Positions 20,432 through 31,543 are shown, counted from the stretch's first letter. The stretch: 64,000 bases of DNA from Nannochloris sp. 'desiccata' (GCA_019044685.2 JAGTXX020000017.1:186001-250000); one strand, 5' to 3'. Program-made: numbers and translations. Notes: generated from the letters alone by a model not told the origin.

Positions 20432-22342
20432 ATGAAGGGCGAAAAGCTCGTTTTGAAGGCAAGAGCAGACCTCAATCGCTTGACCAACTTTCAAACCCCT
20501 ATTGAAGACGAGCCTGATTCCGAGGTAAAGGCTAGCTTCATCCTCACTAGGCTCAAAAATGATCCTTCAAACAATCAGAACAAGTCGAAGCTCCGCACGG
20601 ACCCTGGAGTCCGCGCTGGAGGCAAACTCACCACTGACCGCCGGGACGCGCTGCAAGCTTTAAAGATAGCTTTGAGCGAGGTAGAAGAGGCCGACGTCAT
20701 GAAGGAAGACAGTCCTCCAAAGCCAATAAGACCTTTGAGACTTAGGACAGCAGCTTACCAGGAAAACGTGCCCCCACCCCAGGTGCCAAGCCAGCCGAGA
20801 GTAGTTCTTCATCATCCGCCGGCAGCTGCACTTCAACCTCAGCCCCTCGTTCCTCAGGTGCGTGTGTATGGCACTGGATCGCATGCAGTGCCTGCCCCTG
20901 CTCCATCTCTTCCCCCTGCAGTCCACGGTAATGTCCAGCCATTTAATTTTGCGTCTTTAGTCACCTCCATTGCTATGCATCACATGCAGCAACCTCAATA
21001 TCCCGCTAATCCTTATCCCGTTGGACCCCCTCCTGCCGCGCCACCTCTTCCTTCCCGACCTCCTCTTTCTCCTGCGGAATTCGCTGCTTTGGCTGACCAG
21101 CTTCAAAGACATATCTATCAGTATATGCAGGTTCATAATGGATACCCAATGGGCCCTGCTTCCCTCCCCATCGCTCCCCCTCCTGTACCTCCCGCCGTGG
21201 CTCCCCCATCTCCGGCCACCGCTACAGCAATGGCACTTGAACTGCAGGAACACATTGCACGCTTTATGCAGGCGCATAGCAACTATATGTTCCCTATTAA
21301 AGCCCCTGATATGCTTTTCCCAATGCCTCACAACGAGAATTGGAAAGCTAGCAGAGATGCAAATGGACGTGCCTCCAAGACAGCTGTCAACAACGGCAAG
21401 AATTTCACCACCAGCAGCAACACTACTTCTTTTGAAGCCTCCAAAGCGTTAGATAAAAAGGACTCTGCTACTTTACACGACGACTTCCAAGGCAAAACTG
21501 GTGGTTTTACTTCTATTGGTCGTGCCTTTGGTACTAGACTCTCTCTTAATGATACGCATGTGAATGGAGAAGACGGCCACCCTTCTCAGGACAATCAAGG
21601 CCGGCGCCAGTCTCAACGCAAGACCAAAAAGCCTGTCCGAAACATCGATGAAGCGTTTGAATTCAAAGAAAACAAAATGAGAGGCTCTTTAAATGTTCAA
21701 AGGAATTGGTACGAGCCTCCCAAGGCTCAGGCTTCTAAAGAAATAAAAAGAGGCTTAGCTTCTACTGCTACCGTCCCCGCCACCATCGCCGCAGCGGCAG
21801 TCGTCCCTCCCAAGATTAACAAGCCTAAAACAGCACCGGCTCCTGATCCTGCTCCAACCACTGATCCTCTGCCTGCAAAACAAGCTCGTAACATCTATTT
21901 TAATGAACCCACCACTGATGAAAATAACTCCCTGGCAAATCTCGCTGATGATAGCTTAGAAGCACAGATTAAAAGAAAAACCATTACGGCCGTCAACATC
22001 CACTACTGGCCTGAGATGCCTGCCGATATTCAAGTAATGGAAAAAGAAGTATTAGACTTTTCAAAGCCATATACCCCTGCTGGAATGAGCTATTTCAGTG
22101 CTGAGGTCAAGGCTTTAAGAGGTGCAGCCATGTATGCAGCACAGCTGGAGGTGATCGAGGAGCGTCTGGCGTGGGTGGTGGAGGAGATGAAGAAAGAGGG
22201 CACTTTGTACGGATGGAAGAAAGGAAAAGATCCTGATGCTGGTAGTTATGAGTTCTATCGTGGCATTGCCTTAAAGTATCTACGTGATCGTTTAAAGAGC
22301 CGCTGCCGTGTGGAGGCTGGCAAGAGGGATAAAGATAAATAA
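20432..22342 (+). CDS. Pro/Ala-rich protein with the YGWK C-terminal domain (636 aa)
   Basis: Starts at the ATG at 20432, directly after an intron acceptor, and runs unbroken to TAA at 22342. Residues 1-110 are basic and mixed. About 110-290 is a Pro-rich segment with two similar repeats (FAALADQLQRHIYQYMQVH and MALELQEHIARFMQAHSNY). A disordered region with basic patches (RRQSQRKTKKP) and Ala/Pro linkers follows. Residues 523-626 match the C-terminal domain of the 612-aa protein at 11722: VLDFSK, YFSAE, IEERLAWVVEE, TLYGWKKG, DAGSYEFYRGIALKYLRDRL. Apart from that domain the two proteins differ, so this is domain sharing rather than whole-gene duplication. The protein is probably nuclear from its basic tail (inference). 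No known family recognised. Confidence 0.8.
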   Translation: MKGEKLVLKARADLNRLTNFQTPIEDEPDSEVKASFILTRLKNDPSNNQNKSKLRTDPGVRAGGKLTTDRRDALQALKIALSEVEEADVMKEDSPPKPIRPLRLRTAAYQENVPPPQVPSQPRVVLHHPPAAALQPQPLVPQVRVYGTGSHAVPAPAPSLPPAVHGNVQPFNFASLVTSIAMHHMQQPQYPANPYPVGPPPAAPPLPSRPPLSPAEFAALADQLQRHIYQYMQVHNGYPMGPASLPIAPPPVPPAVAPPSPATATAMALELQEHIARFMQAHSNYMFPIKAPDMLFPMPHNENWKASRDANGRASKTAVNNGKNFTTSSNTTSFEASKALDKKDSATLHDDFQGKTGGFTSIGRAFGTRLSLNDTHVNGEDGHPSQDNQGRRQSQRKTKKPVRNIDEAFEFKENKMRGSLNVQRNWYEPPKAQASKEIKRGLASTATVPATIAAAAVVPPKINKPKTAPAPDPAPTTDPLPAKQARNIYFNEPTTDENNSLANLADDSLEAQIKRKTITAVNIHYWPEMPADIQVMEKEVLDFSKPYTPAGMSYFSAEVKALRGAAMYAAQLEVIEERLAWVVEEMKKEGTLYGWKKGKDPDAGSYEFYRGIALKYLRDRLKSRCRVEAGKRDKDK

Positions 22343-22648
22343 ATTAAAAGAAGGAGAAGCGGCGGTGCGCCTTAGTTATTAATTCTTAAAAACTTAGATG
22401 TTAGAGCAATATTTGATATCCATGCTATTTCTATGCATATTGTAAGTTAGTGGTGTAAGAAAAGTGCTCCAGTGCTGTTTATCTTCTTGTGAAGTGAGCA
22501 GCAGCTGACGGGAACCTAGCCTTGCTGGCTATCTTGAAACATTTCTATCCATATAAACGAGTCATTTAAGCGTCCTAGGAATATTAAAATCACACACATA
22601 TTTCTACCACACTCGCGATACATCTATTTTGCTATTATTTAGTCGGCA
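22343..22648. other. Short intergenic spacer
   Basis: About 300 nt of AT-rich DNA between two same-strand genes. Nothing recognised beyond presumed terminator and promoter of the neighbours. Confidence 0.3.
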
Positions 22649-23381
22649 ATGACCCCCAACAATGCTTCTCCCAACAAGAACATGACACAAGGAGCAATGC
22701 CGGCCTCGGCCAGACCCCTCCACAACGCTGCCAACAACATCAGACCTGCACCCTCGTTACAAGGTGTATGGCGCAAAGATTTCCAAAACTCAGATATGGA
22801 GGCTTTAACCAAAGCGGTGGAAGCTATGAAACTAGGAAGAATTCAAGTAAGTTTTTTTTGTGGTCGAAGGTCAAGCCAGTTTTATTTTCTTAAATCCCTC
22901 CTCAATAAATAGAAAAAGGCGCGTCTAGAGCCTGTATTGCCTCAAAATTTTGATTTTAGTTCTCTTTCAATGCATTTCTCTTCAGAAAATGGCTGCTATC
23001 AGCATGATCAATGGCCTTAATGTCAATTTAAACGACTCTCGCGACCCTAGCTCTGCTACAATTCAATATCTCCTGAAAGTACCAACTCCATTCTACAAAA
23101 TAATCGAACAATACCACCAAGGCCTAGAAACGCAAATGCAACGTCGTGATATGCGTGCTGGGAAACAAAAAGCTGTAGCGCATTCTTTGAATGCTCAGGA
23201 AATGCATGTGGAGCTGTCGTGGTCGGGGCAGTTAGCTGGACATGTAAACGAGACGTATAAAATGAACAGTAAGGGTCAATTGATAGTAAAAGGGGTGATG
23301 GAGGTCGATGGAGAGAAGTTTGTGGTGGAACAAGTGTATAATAAGGAAGATAATACTCCTTTAAAGTCCTCTGAATGTTGA
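22649..23381 (+). CDS. Hypothetical protein (197 aa)
   Basis: Exons 22649-22846 and 22986-23381 joined in phase 0 by a GTAAGT...CTCTTCAG intron of 139 nt. The N-terminal exon is Asn/Ala/Pro-rich and disordered up to about residue 40, then helical (SDMEALTKAVEAMKLGR). The second exon begins with KMAAISMINGLNVNLN and ends in a segment likely rich in beta strands (MHVELSWSG, YKMNSKGQLIVKGVMEV, EKFVVEQVYN). It may be a small single-domain cytosolic or nuclear protein. I do not recognise the family. Clean splice sites and even amino-acid use support a real gene. Confidence 0.65.
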
Positions 23382-23699
23382 AAATTATAGCCGCGTCGTG
23401 ATTTTTTGTGCGTTGGTTGTGAAAGTGTTTTGCTTTTGGAAGAGAATTCAAGAGAAGATTTAATCAAAAGATGGAATGGAATGAATAGAGTGTGTAGCGT
23501 TTGTCAAATTTTCGTCTACTAGCAAGCTGTAATTTTGAACGTGTGCCAAGATCAAGTAAATATTCTTCACCGCCCAGCGTGCTTCTCACTAAGTTTACTA
23601 AAAAGTAGAGTCAAAGCCCACATATCTGGCAGAATAGTTTTGAAGGAACTAAGAAATGCATTCTGATTATTGCATTCCAAGCGTAGATAGAGGAGCATC
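23382..23699. other. Short intergenic spacer
   Basis: About 320 nt with no coding feature. Holds the 3' flank of the 197-aa gene and the upstream region of the DCD-like gene. Confidence 0.3.
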
Positions 23700-25761
23700 A
23701 TGACGGATTATCCCGAAATTAGTAATCCTAATCCATTCAACAAGAGCCAGCGCGCTGGTCAACCCCATACAATCAAATGGTGCGCATGGGAAATTCTGAC
23801 GACAGAGGGGATTGCAACCGAAGAACGTCTGGGGGAAATAATCGCCGAGCGCGGTCTTAGAGACGAGGTCAAAGCCACTTCAGTAAGTGATCACTGATTC
23901 ATTTATTATTCCCTCTCAGCGAAACACATTCTCTGTGATACCTTTTAATCATCTCTTACTACAGATAGCCAAAGAGCTAGGATCAGATAAATACAGATTT
24001 GTTAGCTCTCCTGAGGGTTGGAGTATCATTCCTTCATTTGACGACATTCCTGCTGCACCTTCTCGGAGGAACCCTCTTCCAGCAGTAGCTGCTGCTACCA
24101 GCCCAGTACGCAAAGAATCGCGGGAAGAGAACATCGATGACTCTGGAGGTGGACGTAGAAGGACAAAATCTACTTCAGAATGGTGGAAGGTGGGAAAAAC
24201 TGAAGGGGAACAACCTGGCCGTGTCGGTGGTAATGGGCTAATAGAAGACGAAGATGAAGAAATTGATATCATGACAGGTGCAGTAACTCCAGCCGAAAAT
24301 AAAGATATGCTGCTGAACTTAGATAGTAATAGTACAAAGGAAGAGCAGATCGTAGAAAGGATTACGGAAAAGAAAGATGTCAGTACTGATGATGTTGTCA
24401 CTGCTATAGCTCCAGGTGCTGCCATGGAAGTGGAACGTGGCGAACAGCCAGGCGCTCCTGCTGCAAAACGTATCAAAAAAGACTCGCCAGAAGTACCGGC
24501 ATATGTGGTGGAATCAGACCCTGTTGTTAATGGAGCTGAGAAAATAGTACAGCGGGCAGCAGACGAGGAGCAGCCAAGCAAAAAGGATGCCACGGTAGCA
24601 GCAACTACAGATAAAGTAAAAGCAGAGGCTATACCTCCTCTAGAATCTACTCAACCTGCTGAAATTGCTCCTGTGCCAGCCCCTGCGTCGAAAGGCTTTA
24701 TTATCCCTAAAAGAAGAATCTCTTCTGGTGTTCCTACTGGCCCACCCACTGCTGGTGCCGCTGCCGCTGCCGCTGTGGGTGGTTCAAAAGAAGCTTCAAC
24801 TACCCGCAATAATAAAACATCCAATGGTAACAAAGCTGGTGGTGGGTCACGTCGACCTTCGAGTGTGCCTACTAACACCGACCTTACCACAGCAGGAGCA
24901 GCAGGCAAACCCCCTCTCCCGGTCCCTCGTGTAAAGCAACCATGGGAAAATATGCTGCAAGATATACACGGATCATTTGCTAGGTAGGGGAATAGATTTA
25001 AAAACAAACACGACTGCTTGTTTTATAAGTAATTCAGAAGCTCACTAGCTTTTTTCTCTCTCTTTCTTTCTCCCCCATTGATTTCTGTTTGAAGTGCATG
25101 GAAGCGCTTAGAATGGCCTCGCACCACCATTACTACCTCCCTTCCTCAGCCTATAGACCCAGCTGTAGCTACAGAAGAGCAAAAGGCAGCATGGGAACAA
25201 GCTCGATCTCGTTTTGGAGCTGCTACTGCACCACCACAAACAGTACCACCATCAACAACCACCTCTGATGCTGGTCTTGGTAGTATCATCAACCAACATG
25301 AACCCCTAGTTCTAGAGCAATCAACCCAAGATCCGTACCCTCCACATCCAGCAGATCTTACATATGTCCGTATTATGCAATGCCCTACCACTGTAGTACA
25401 ACAATGCCTCGATCGATTGGTCTTTGCATCCAACCATCGAGCAGACACAGACGGCATCCAACCGGGCCGGACTTTGATAGTTCTCCATAACTTTGATAAA
25501 CATATAGTATATGGCTGTTACCGTGCAGTAGAAGTAGGGAGGATGTTGGATACTAGTTTTGCACAAGATAGAAGCTTCCATGTGCGGGTAGAGCCGGTGC
25601 AGGTGTTTTCTCCGTTACCGAGTTATTTACTTGAAGCGTTTTTACCTAGAAAATATAATCAATATGGAGAGCCGATGAAGTTTTTTGAAAAGGGTACTGC
25701 TGCAGTGAAAGAAGTGTGGCATTTGATGCAGCTGTATTCAAATAAAGGATTTAAATGCTAG
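23700..25761 (+). CDS. DCD-like domain protein with N-terminal winged-helix-like region
   Basis: Exons 23700-23882, 23965-24983 and 25095-25761 give 622 residues; the last acceptor is a less usual GAAG. Residues 20-85 (TIKWCAWEILTTEGI, LGEIIAERGLRDE, then KYRFVSSPEGWSI) look like a small winged helix of the HARE-HTH kind, tentatively. A long disordered Ala/Pro/Glu region with basic patches (AAKRIKKDSP) follows. The C-terminal 150 residues resemble the DCD (development and cell death) domain: IQPGRTLIVLHNF, HIVYGCYRAVEVG, FHVRVEPVQVFSPLP, LLEAFLPRKY, then AAVKEVWHLM. DCD proteins are mainly known from plants, where they respond to stress and cell death. The assignment rests on motif resemblance only. 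Nuclear location is likely. Confidence 0.6.
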
Positions 25762-25896
25762 AGAGGAGAGAAGAGAGGAGAAAGAGAGAGATGAAGGAAA
25801 AGATTTGTTTTTGTGTGAGACGACTGGTCAACTTTGACGAGAGCCCACCATTCTTGGTCAGCAATTTAATTTCGCTTTACTATTGTAATTCTGACT

Positions 25897-25922
25897 AATT
25901 AATTAATTAATTAATTAATTAA
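25897..25922. repeat. TTAA/AATT microsatellite
   Basis: Tandem TTAA units followed by a short TATA run, just upstream of the metalloprotease gene. Could influence its promoter, but there is no evidence of that. Confidence 0.8.
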
Positions 25923-25950
25923 TATATATATGTATGTAACGGATGTATTC

Positions 25951-28900
25951 ATGAGGTTACGGCGGCCCTCTACGAGAGGGAGGTCTTTATGTTGGAAGTT
26001 ACAACTATTAGTGGTGTTTTTGTCTCTCGGGAATATCGCTTCCGTTGGTGCTCTGACCAGCCCCTCTTTTGAAAAATTTACCCCAGAGTCAGAAATAGTA
26101 GCAGAGTATACAGCTAGACAGAAAGCTCAAGTTCTTAATTTGCTTCCAAATGGGCCATTAGAGCTGTACAATTATGATTTTGCAAATAATAGCAAGGCAA
26201 GAAATAGAATAATGTTTTTAAATATTTCTACCGCTGCCGGTTTTGTGACTTTTTAAACTTACCAAATTATCGCTTATATTCTCTGCAGAAATGCACATCT
26301 CAGGAGATATTAAGGTCAACCTATGATCAATTTTCACTTCCACACAACCCTAATCAGCTGAAAATTTTCTTTCAAGGCGATGTATGGTGCCCGCAGCAAG
26401 ATGACAGCAGCAACGGTGACTCCAGCATCTTCCCCCGTCGAGGTGTCTTGTTCTCTCTAGGGCAGCTAGACGTTTTATTTGATTGCAACAATGCATTTGT
26501 AGTTAATGGAGGGATCTTAGGTCAGGTTGTCTTTCCTCTACAGCTGACTACTGGCTCAAATGCGCTGCAAATTATCTTCAGTATTGATAAATTTAATTTG
26601 GAACAACCAGTAGGTCTCTGCGTTGGAGGAAGAAACCAAGAAGAGAAAATAGCTGCTGCAGTTCAACCTCCAAAATTAATCGAGTATATAACTAATAAAG
26701 AGTCTTTATTGCTTTCTAATGGGTTTTCTATTGGGCCTCGTAGTACAAGTATACCTGCAATAAGGGCCTCTATTTCTCTGCTAATTTTACAAGGAGGCGA
26801 CATTGCCGGTAGCAGCGAGGATTTAGTAGCATCACCTCTGCCCTCTATGTTTTCATTAAAAGGTGATTGGAACAGTATTGGGCTCGTTTTAGATAGATAC
26901 ACAGCAGAAAATTGTCTTCCAGAGGTGATACTGCTGGAAGTTAAGAGAGGCGGGATGACAACAACCGTCCTAGAAGTTGGAGAGGAAGTTGAGTTGACAG
27001 CTGTAGCACAAGATCTTGACAGAGATTACGTGCATCTAGAAGTGATAGTGTACGGAGTACCACCTGAGAATTGCAGTAAGGCCATGTGTGGGGATGCTAG
27101 CTTCTCTTCCGCCAGCATCGGCACAGCACAGCACAACACAGCACAAGTGACCACAAAATTCATATTCCCTCTTCCCGGGCGCTATACTTTAAGAGCTCGG
27201 GTGTCTGATGGTTCTGGTTGTGTTGTCTGGAAAGATTTAGTGGTGACTGTGTATAAGACAGGGGATTCTGCTGGGCGCGCGCCGTGTTGCCGCCAAACTC
27301 CATATTTAATTGCACACAACTTTGGTCGACCAATTGATAGAACCCACTTTAGAGCAAAAACATCTGAAACAACAGCTCTAAGTAATAGTTTTGGATGGTC
27401 TTCAGAGTACTGGAATGGAGCAGACATCGAAGCAGAGAGACTTTTCGATTATAGCATTCTTGCTCCAAAGATGGACCGCTATCCTCTCGAAACGCTCACC
27501 TGTGCTGATGTACGTATTGGAGGAGCTGGTGGACCTGAGGTATACGGTCTTCTATGGGCTGAAGAAGATGTGTTAGGACATGGGAAAAGTTTGACAATAG
27601 TGCCAGAAAGTTTTCAAAGCTGGGCGATGGGGGCTTCGGACGTCGAGTGTGCCAAGCACTGGAGCTACAAAACAGATAATTCTAGTAGTAGTTCTTGCAT
27701 TCTTGGATGTACTTCTGCAATGATTGAAAATCACATCCAAACAACAGGTATGGTCGATCAATACAGCCAAGCGTTGGTTCAGCTGTCATATGGTGCTTTG
27801 CATGTTTCACCTCGAGTTCGTGTTTTGCCAGAAGTACAGGTCGGCAAAGAACCTATGATGCCATGGGATAGCGTGTTTGGATATTATGATACCCCATCAC
27901 GTTTTGCAGTAGAAGCGGCAGGAGTTCCGCGCCCCTGGATGGTTCTTACACTCGCCAATATGGCGCAACATAAAATTCCAAAGCATCGGGCTTGGTCCTC
28001 AGGAATAGCTTCTGGCAGCGCCACTATTACTAAATGCTTTGCATCAATGTATTACTCAGTCCATGAAACTGGTCATAGGTTGGGGTTCAAGCACGGGCAG
28101 CTGTTAAAATTGCCTGCTGGGCATGCTGTGCCCGCGGATCCACTAGGAGAAAAGTCAGATCCGGCCACTATTCAAATAGTACCTGATGAAGGATACAGTC
28201 AGCGTTTAGACATCATGTCGTGCTGCAAATCAGATTATGGATTGTTCCACCGCAATGTAGCTGGATGGTTGAAGAATAGCATCCGAACTGTGATCAGCCA
28301 AGAAGAGATTTTAGCACCGTCGACACAAAAATTAGTTTTGTGGCCCTTTGATCGTTCAGAATCCAGAGGAAAGCATATTTCGTTAGCTATACGCCGTTCT
28401 GATGATGAAATACTGCTTTTTGGGTTCCGTTCTGTGTCCCATTGGCAGGAACAGGACTCCAACAATGGTAATAATAGTAACAGCCCTGAGGATCATCGGC
28501 TCAACGTAAGGGGTATCCAAGTTGAATACCTGAAAAGAGACCCCAATAACGGCGCTTGGAACGAACGTGCTATACTTGATTTCAACGTCATGCATGGAGA
28601 TTACCCCCATGCGCTTCCTGTAGGACCTGGAGAAATCTCCCAGCAAACTCAATTTTCATTATTGAAAGAAGGGCGTTCGTGGTATGACTCTACTTCTCGT
28701 TTACTTTTTTCTTTCGAAAGGATAGCAGAGTGTGATAGCTTACCTGAAGTGGGGATTTACACATATAATGTTGCTGGATTTTACGGATTTAATGGCGAGT
28801 GGCCGGGAAAGGAGGCCTTTATTCAGCACGACTATTCTGGCTACGCCGAGCTCTCTTGCGCCCATGTCAGTGTTACCACCGCTGCCGAGCCACCTAAAGG

Positions 28901-29633
28901 GAAGTTAAAAGTAAATATAGAGCTAGAAGAAAGAGGTTTAAATAGAGAAGTAGGTTCTGTTAGTAGTCAAAACGTAGCTTGTATTGACAGCGGCGCAAGT
29001 ACTAGTTCTACTGTGTCAGCGAAACAACCACTCGTCAAGTCGCCTCCTTCTGCTCAATTGCTCAGTATAAAGCTTACCTGGAACTCTGAATTAGACCAAA
29101 TAACATCTATAGCGTGGAAAGATCGGCTGAATCGTACTCTCCAGGCTAAATCTGCCGAGAAAACCTCAACAGATACTATTTCTGTGCTGCCGGGGTCCTT
29201 GCCACTCACATCTCATATCCTTGCCTCAGACGGCCGGCACACCAGGGTAGAAATCTCTACAGAAAGAGTGTCTACTACGGAGGCTTTCCTATTATTAGCG
29301 AACATGAGGTATTATCAATTAACTGAAAAGACTATTTCAGACGGTCCTGCACGTATTATAGGGTCAATCCCTAAGTGCCAGAAACAGATGAAGCTAACTA
29401 ACTTTAACGGAAAGCACGAAAAGGTATTTAAATTATGGTTGCTAATCATTGGGTCTTTACTGACAGCTGTTTTAGTAGGAGGAGCTATCCTATGGCTGAT
29501 AAGAAAGTGGCAACAGTGGCGGAGATGGGGGACGGAAGAAAAAGAAATACGACGGACGACGACACCTGCTGCTCTTGCGGAAGCAGCAAAGCAGCATTCT
29601 ACTACCACTGTGTCTTTTATTACTAAAGAGTAA
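25951..29633 (+). CDS. Gametolysin-like (M11-type) membrane metalloprotease
   Basis: Predicted exons 25951-26196 and 26289-29633, about 1196 residues. The intron seems to use a GC donor (AAG|GCAAGA) and a CTCTGCAG acceptor, phase 0; a GT donor at about 26244 is a weaker alternative. The N terminus has Arg-rich residues then a hydrophobic signal segment (LQLLVVFLSLGNIASVGA). Residues around 300-400 (VEVGEE-like strands to VSDGSGCVVWKDLVVTV) resemble a PKD/Ig-like fold. Zinc site: HETGHRLGFKHG near residue 674, i.e. HExxHxxGxxH, with a Met-turn-like DIMSCC downstream. This pattern fits the gametolysin/autolysin family that digests algal cell walls. A C-terminal transmembrane helix (LLIIGSLLTAVLVGGAILWL) and a basic cytosolic tail suggest a type I surface protease. 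Start chosen at the Met before the signal segment; 25930 is also possible. Confidence 0.7.
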
Positions 29634-30012
29634 GCCATATACTGGCACTGTGCACAAAATCTTTAAGCTGAGCCGACTGTTAAATTGTGTTCTATTCTTT
29701 ACTTGAAATGAGAAGAAGGTCTTTAACAGATTTGCCTTCCAAGCACAGATATCTGAAAACAGTCACCATGCAAATGTTTTAACATTTTATTACATATAGA
29801 TGGAACTGAGTAAGAGCACATACAAAGTAAATGAAAGATTTCAGAGTTTAGTGGGCGAAAGCAAGATTGAAATGAAAAAGAAAATAGGCGGTGGCCGTGA
29901 ATTCAGATTTCCAGATTTGAGCTAGCAAGCAGGGGAATAACTGAAAATGAGAGCAACCATTTTCAAGTCAGTAATTTCTACAGTATTTGTTTCTTTCGAA
30001 GAATTCCTGGAT
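29634..30012. other. Convergent intergenic region
   Basis: 3' flanks of the protease (plus) and the small secreted protein (minus). No further feature seen. Confidence 0.4.
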
Positions 30013-30719
30013 TTAGAAGAACATTGCAGCGGCAACAAACCCGAGAGCGAGTACAGAGCCAGCGGTGCGAGGAGCAGAACTGGGAGCAGCAGGGGTGGTA
30101 GAGGCGGCAGCCTCTTCAGTAGGGGTAGATGCCTCATTGGGTACATCAGAAGAGGGAGTAGCAGGCGTATCTGATGCGTCACCACTGTCATCGGTCTCAG
30201 AAGTATCCTCAGTGGCCGGGGGAGCGGGAGGGGGATCGACAGTGGGCTTGGTAGTTTTGCCATCCTCGCAGACGCAAGGGCTGGTGGTGATACCGGTTAC
30301 TTTATTGCAGACAAACTCCTTAACCTTGTCACCACAGGTCTCAGAGCAAGAGGATTGTTGTTCATCGCAGAATTTGGCAAAAGGGGGCTCTTCCTACATG
30401 TACAAGGATTGAACAGAGGACATGGAACAGAATTTTTAAGGTAAGATGATAATCAGAGAGTATAAAGGATAGGGTAAGTTTCCATGGTGATACTGATCAG
30501 CAAAGAAAGGAATTATCAGAGAAGAAATGACAAGATGATGATCAACTGACAATAAAGTTAGTTAGTAGTTGGGCGAGAAAAGATCAATACACACCAACAG
30601 CTCTACCAAGGGTTGGAATCTCGTGAGTTGTATGGAGATATACTTACTTGAGCCTGGGTACTGGCAAGAGCAGCAAGGAAGCACAAAAGGAGCAAAGTTG
30701 GAACAGAGAACTTAACCAT
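30013..30719 (-). CDS. Small secreted Cys-rich protein with GPI-type tail (150 aa)
   Basis: Exons 30648-30719 and 30013-30393 on the minus strand, phase 0, with a 254-nt intron (GTAAGT donor, TAG acceptor). The first exon is almost exactly a signal peptide: VPTLLLLCFLAALAS, with likely cleavage near AST|QAQ. The mature part has six Cys within about 45 residues (spacing FCDEQQSSC, ETCG, FVCN, SPCVC). A Pro/Thr/Ser/Glu/Asp-rich stalk follows, and the last 15 residues are hydrophobic (SVLALGFVAAAMFF) with nothing after them, as in a GPI-attachment signal. The architecture fits a cell-surface or wall-anchored protein resembling fungal and algal small GPI proteins. No enzyme motif. A hAT transposon lies about 107 bp upstream of the start codon. 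Confidence 0.75.
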
Positions 30720-30825
30720 CGCGTTAAGATTTTAGAGTCTGTTAAGAGCCAAAAGGGGGAAATAGGCAGATACCTGGAAAATTTAAGATCCAAGTAATAG
30801 TTCTTAAGTGGAAGTGGAGCTAGAT

Positions 30826-31543
30826 CAGTGTTTCCGGGGCTTTATTTTTTTTTTGCGTTATGGGCTGATTTGATTTGCGTTACAGCACGCACAGCTCTCA
30901 TTTTGCTTGCGTTGCCAAAAAAAATTTTTGCGCTGCGCGCGGCTTAGATCTACACATTATTTGTTGTTACATGCAATTATCATAAGCAGCGCAAATGGAT
31001 TGCTCCTACTTTGGCGGCTCCGGAGCAAGCAACTCCTTGGCACGTTTCAACAACGCCGCTGCCTCCTTGGTTAATATGGCCCCCTTCTCCCCCATTATAG
31101 TCAGCTCTGGCCCGTTTACAGAAATGTGCATGCACTTTTCTGTTGTTGTCGCCAGCATTCTATTCCTTAACTTATTTTTTACGATATTCATTTTTGAAAA
31201 ACCGCGCTCTACAATGGCGGTGTTCAGCGGCAAAACCAAACTCACGTTGGCAAGTTTAAACACCTCTGAAAATGCATCCTTCAACCCCTCCTCAACAAGA
31301 TCAGACCATTTATTTTTGATACTTTCAACCTGGAGATCTGGATTCGTTAAGGTAAAATCAAGGTTTTATTCTAACGCAAGATCTAAATTTTTTTTGCGTT
31401 TCGCCACTCTGCAGCACGCAAAGGCCCCAAATTTTTTTTGCGTGCTCCGCACGCAAACCCCTGATATTTTCTGCGTTTTACCTATTTTTTTTTGCGTCGC
31501 TTTTTACCTCATACGCAAATGGTTTGCGGATGGGGAAACACTG
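30826..31543 (-). mobile_element. Non-autonomous hAT transposon, 718 bp, with perfect TSD
   Basis: Left end CAGTGTTTCC at 30826-30835, right end its exact inverse GGAAACACTG at 31534-31543. The 8-bp AGCTAGAT stands on both sides (30818-30825 and 31544-31551), the length expected for hAT target-site duplications. The subterminal regions carry many T-rich tracts ending in GCGT, likely transposase-binding motifs. The interior holds, on the minus strand (about 31006-31365), the C-terminal dimerisation region of a hAT transposase (NTAIVERGFSKMN, KNKLRNRM). The rest of the transposase is absent, so the copy cannot move by itself. The perfect TSD suggests a fairly recent insertion. Confidence 0.9.
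31006..31365 (-). pseudogene. hAT transposase C-terminal fragment
   Basis: About 120 codons open on the minus strand inside the transposon, preceded by an in-frame TAA. The segment LPLNTAIVERGFSKMNIVKN is typical of the hAT dimerisation region of transposases related to ZNF862/KIAA1586-type proteins. The catalytic DDE part and the BED zinc finger are missing. A remnant that cannot make an active transposase. Confidence 0.8.

Noticed and set aside
29922..30412. Leu- or Ser-rich frames in the region of the small secreted protein
   Set aside because: They are alternative frames of the exon at 30013-30393; the frame with signal peptide, Cys module and tail is the credible one.
31006..31284. Functional hAT transposase gene
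   Set aside because: Only the C-terminal dimerisation part remains, and the element is just 718 bp long.
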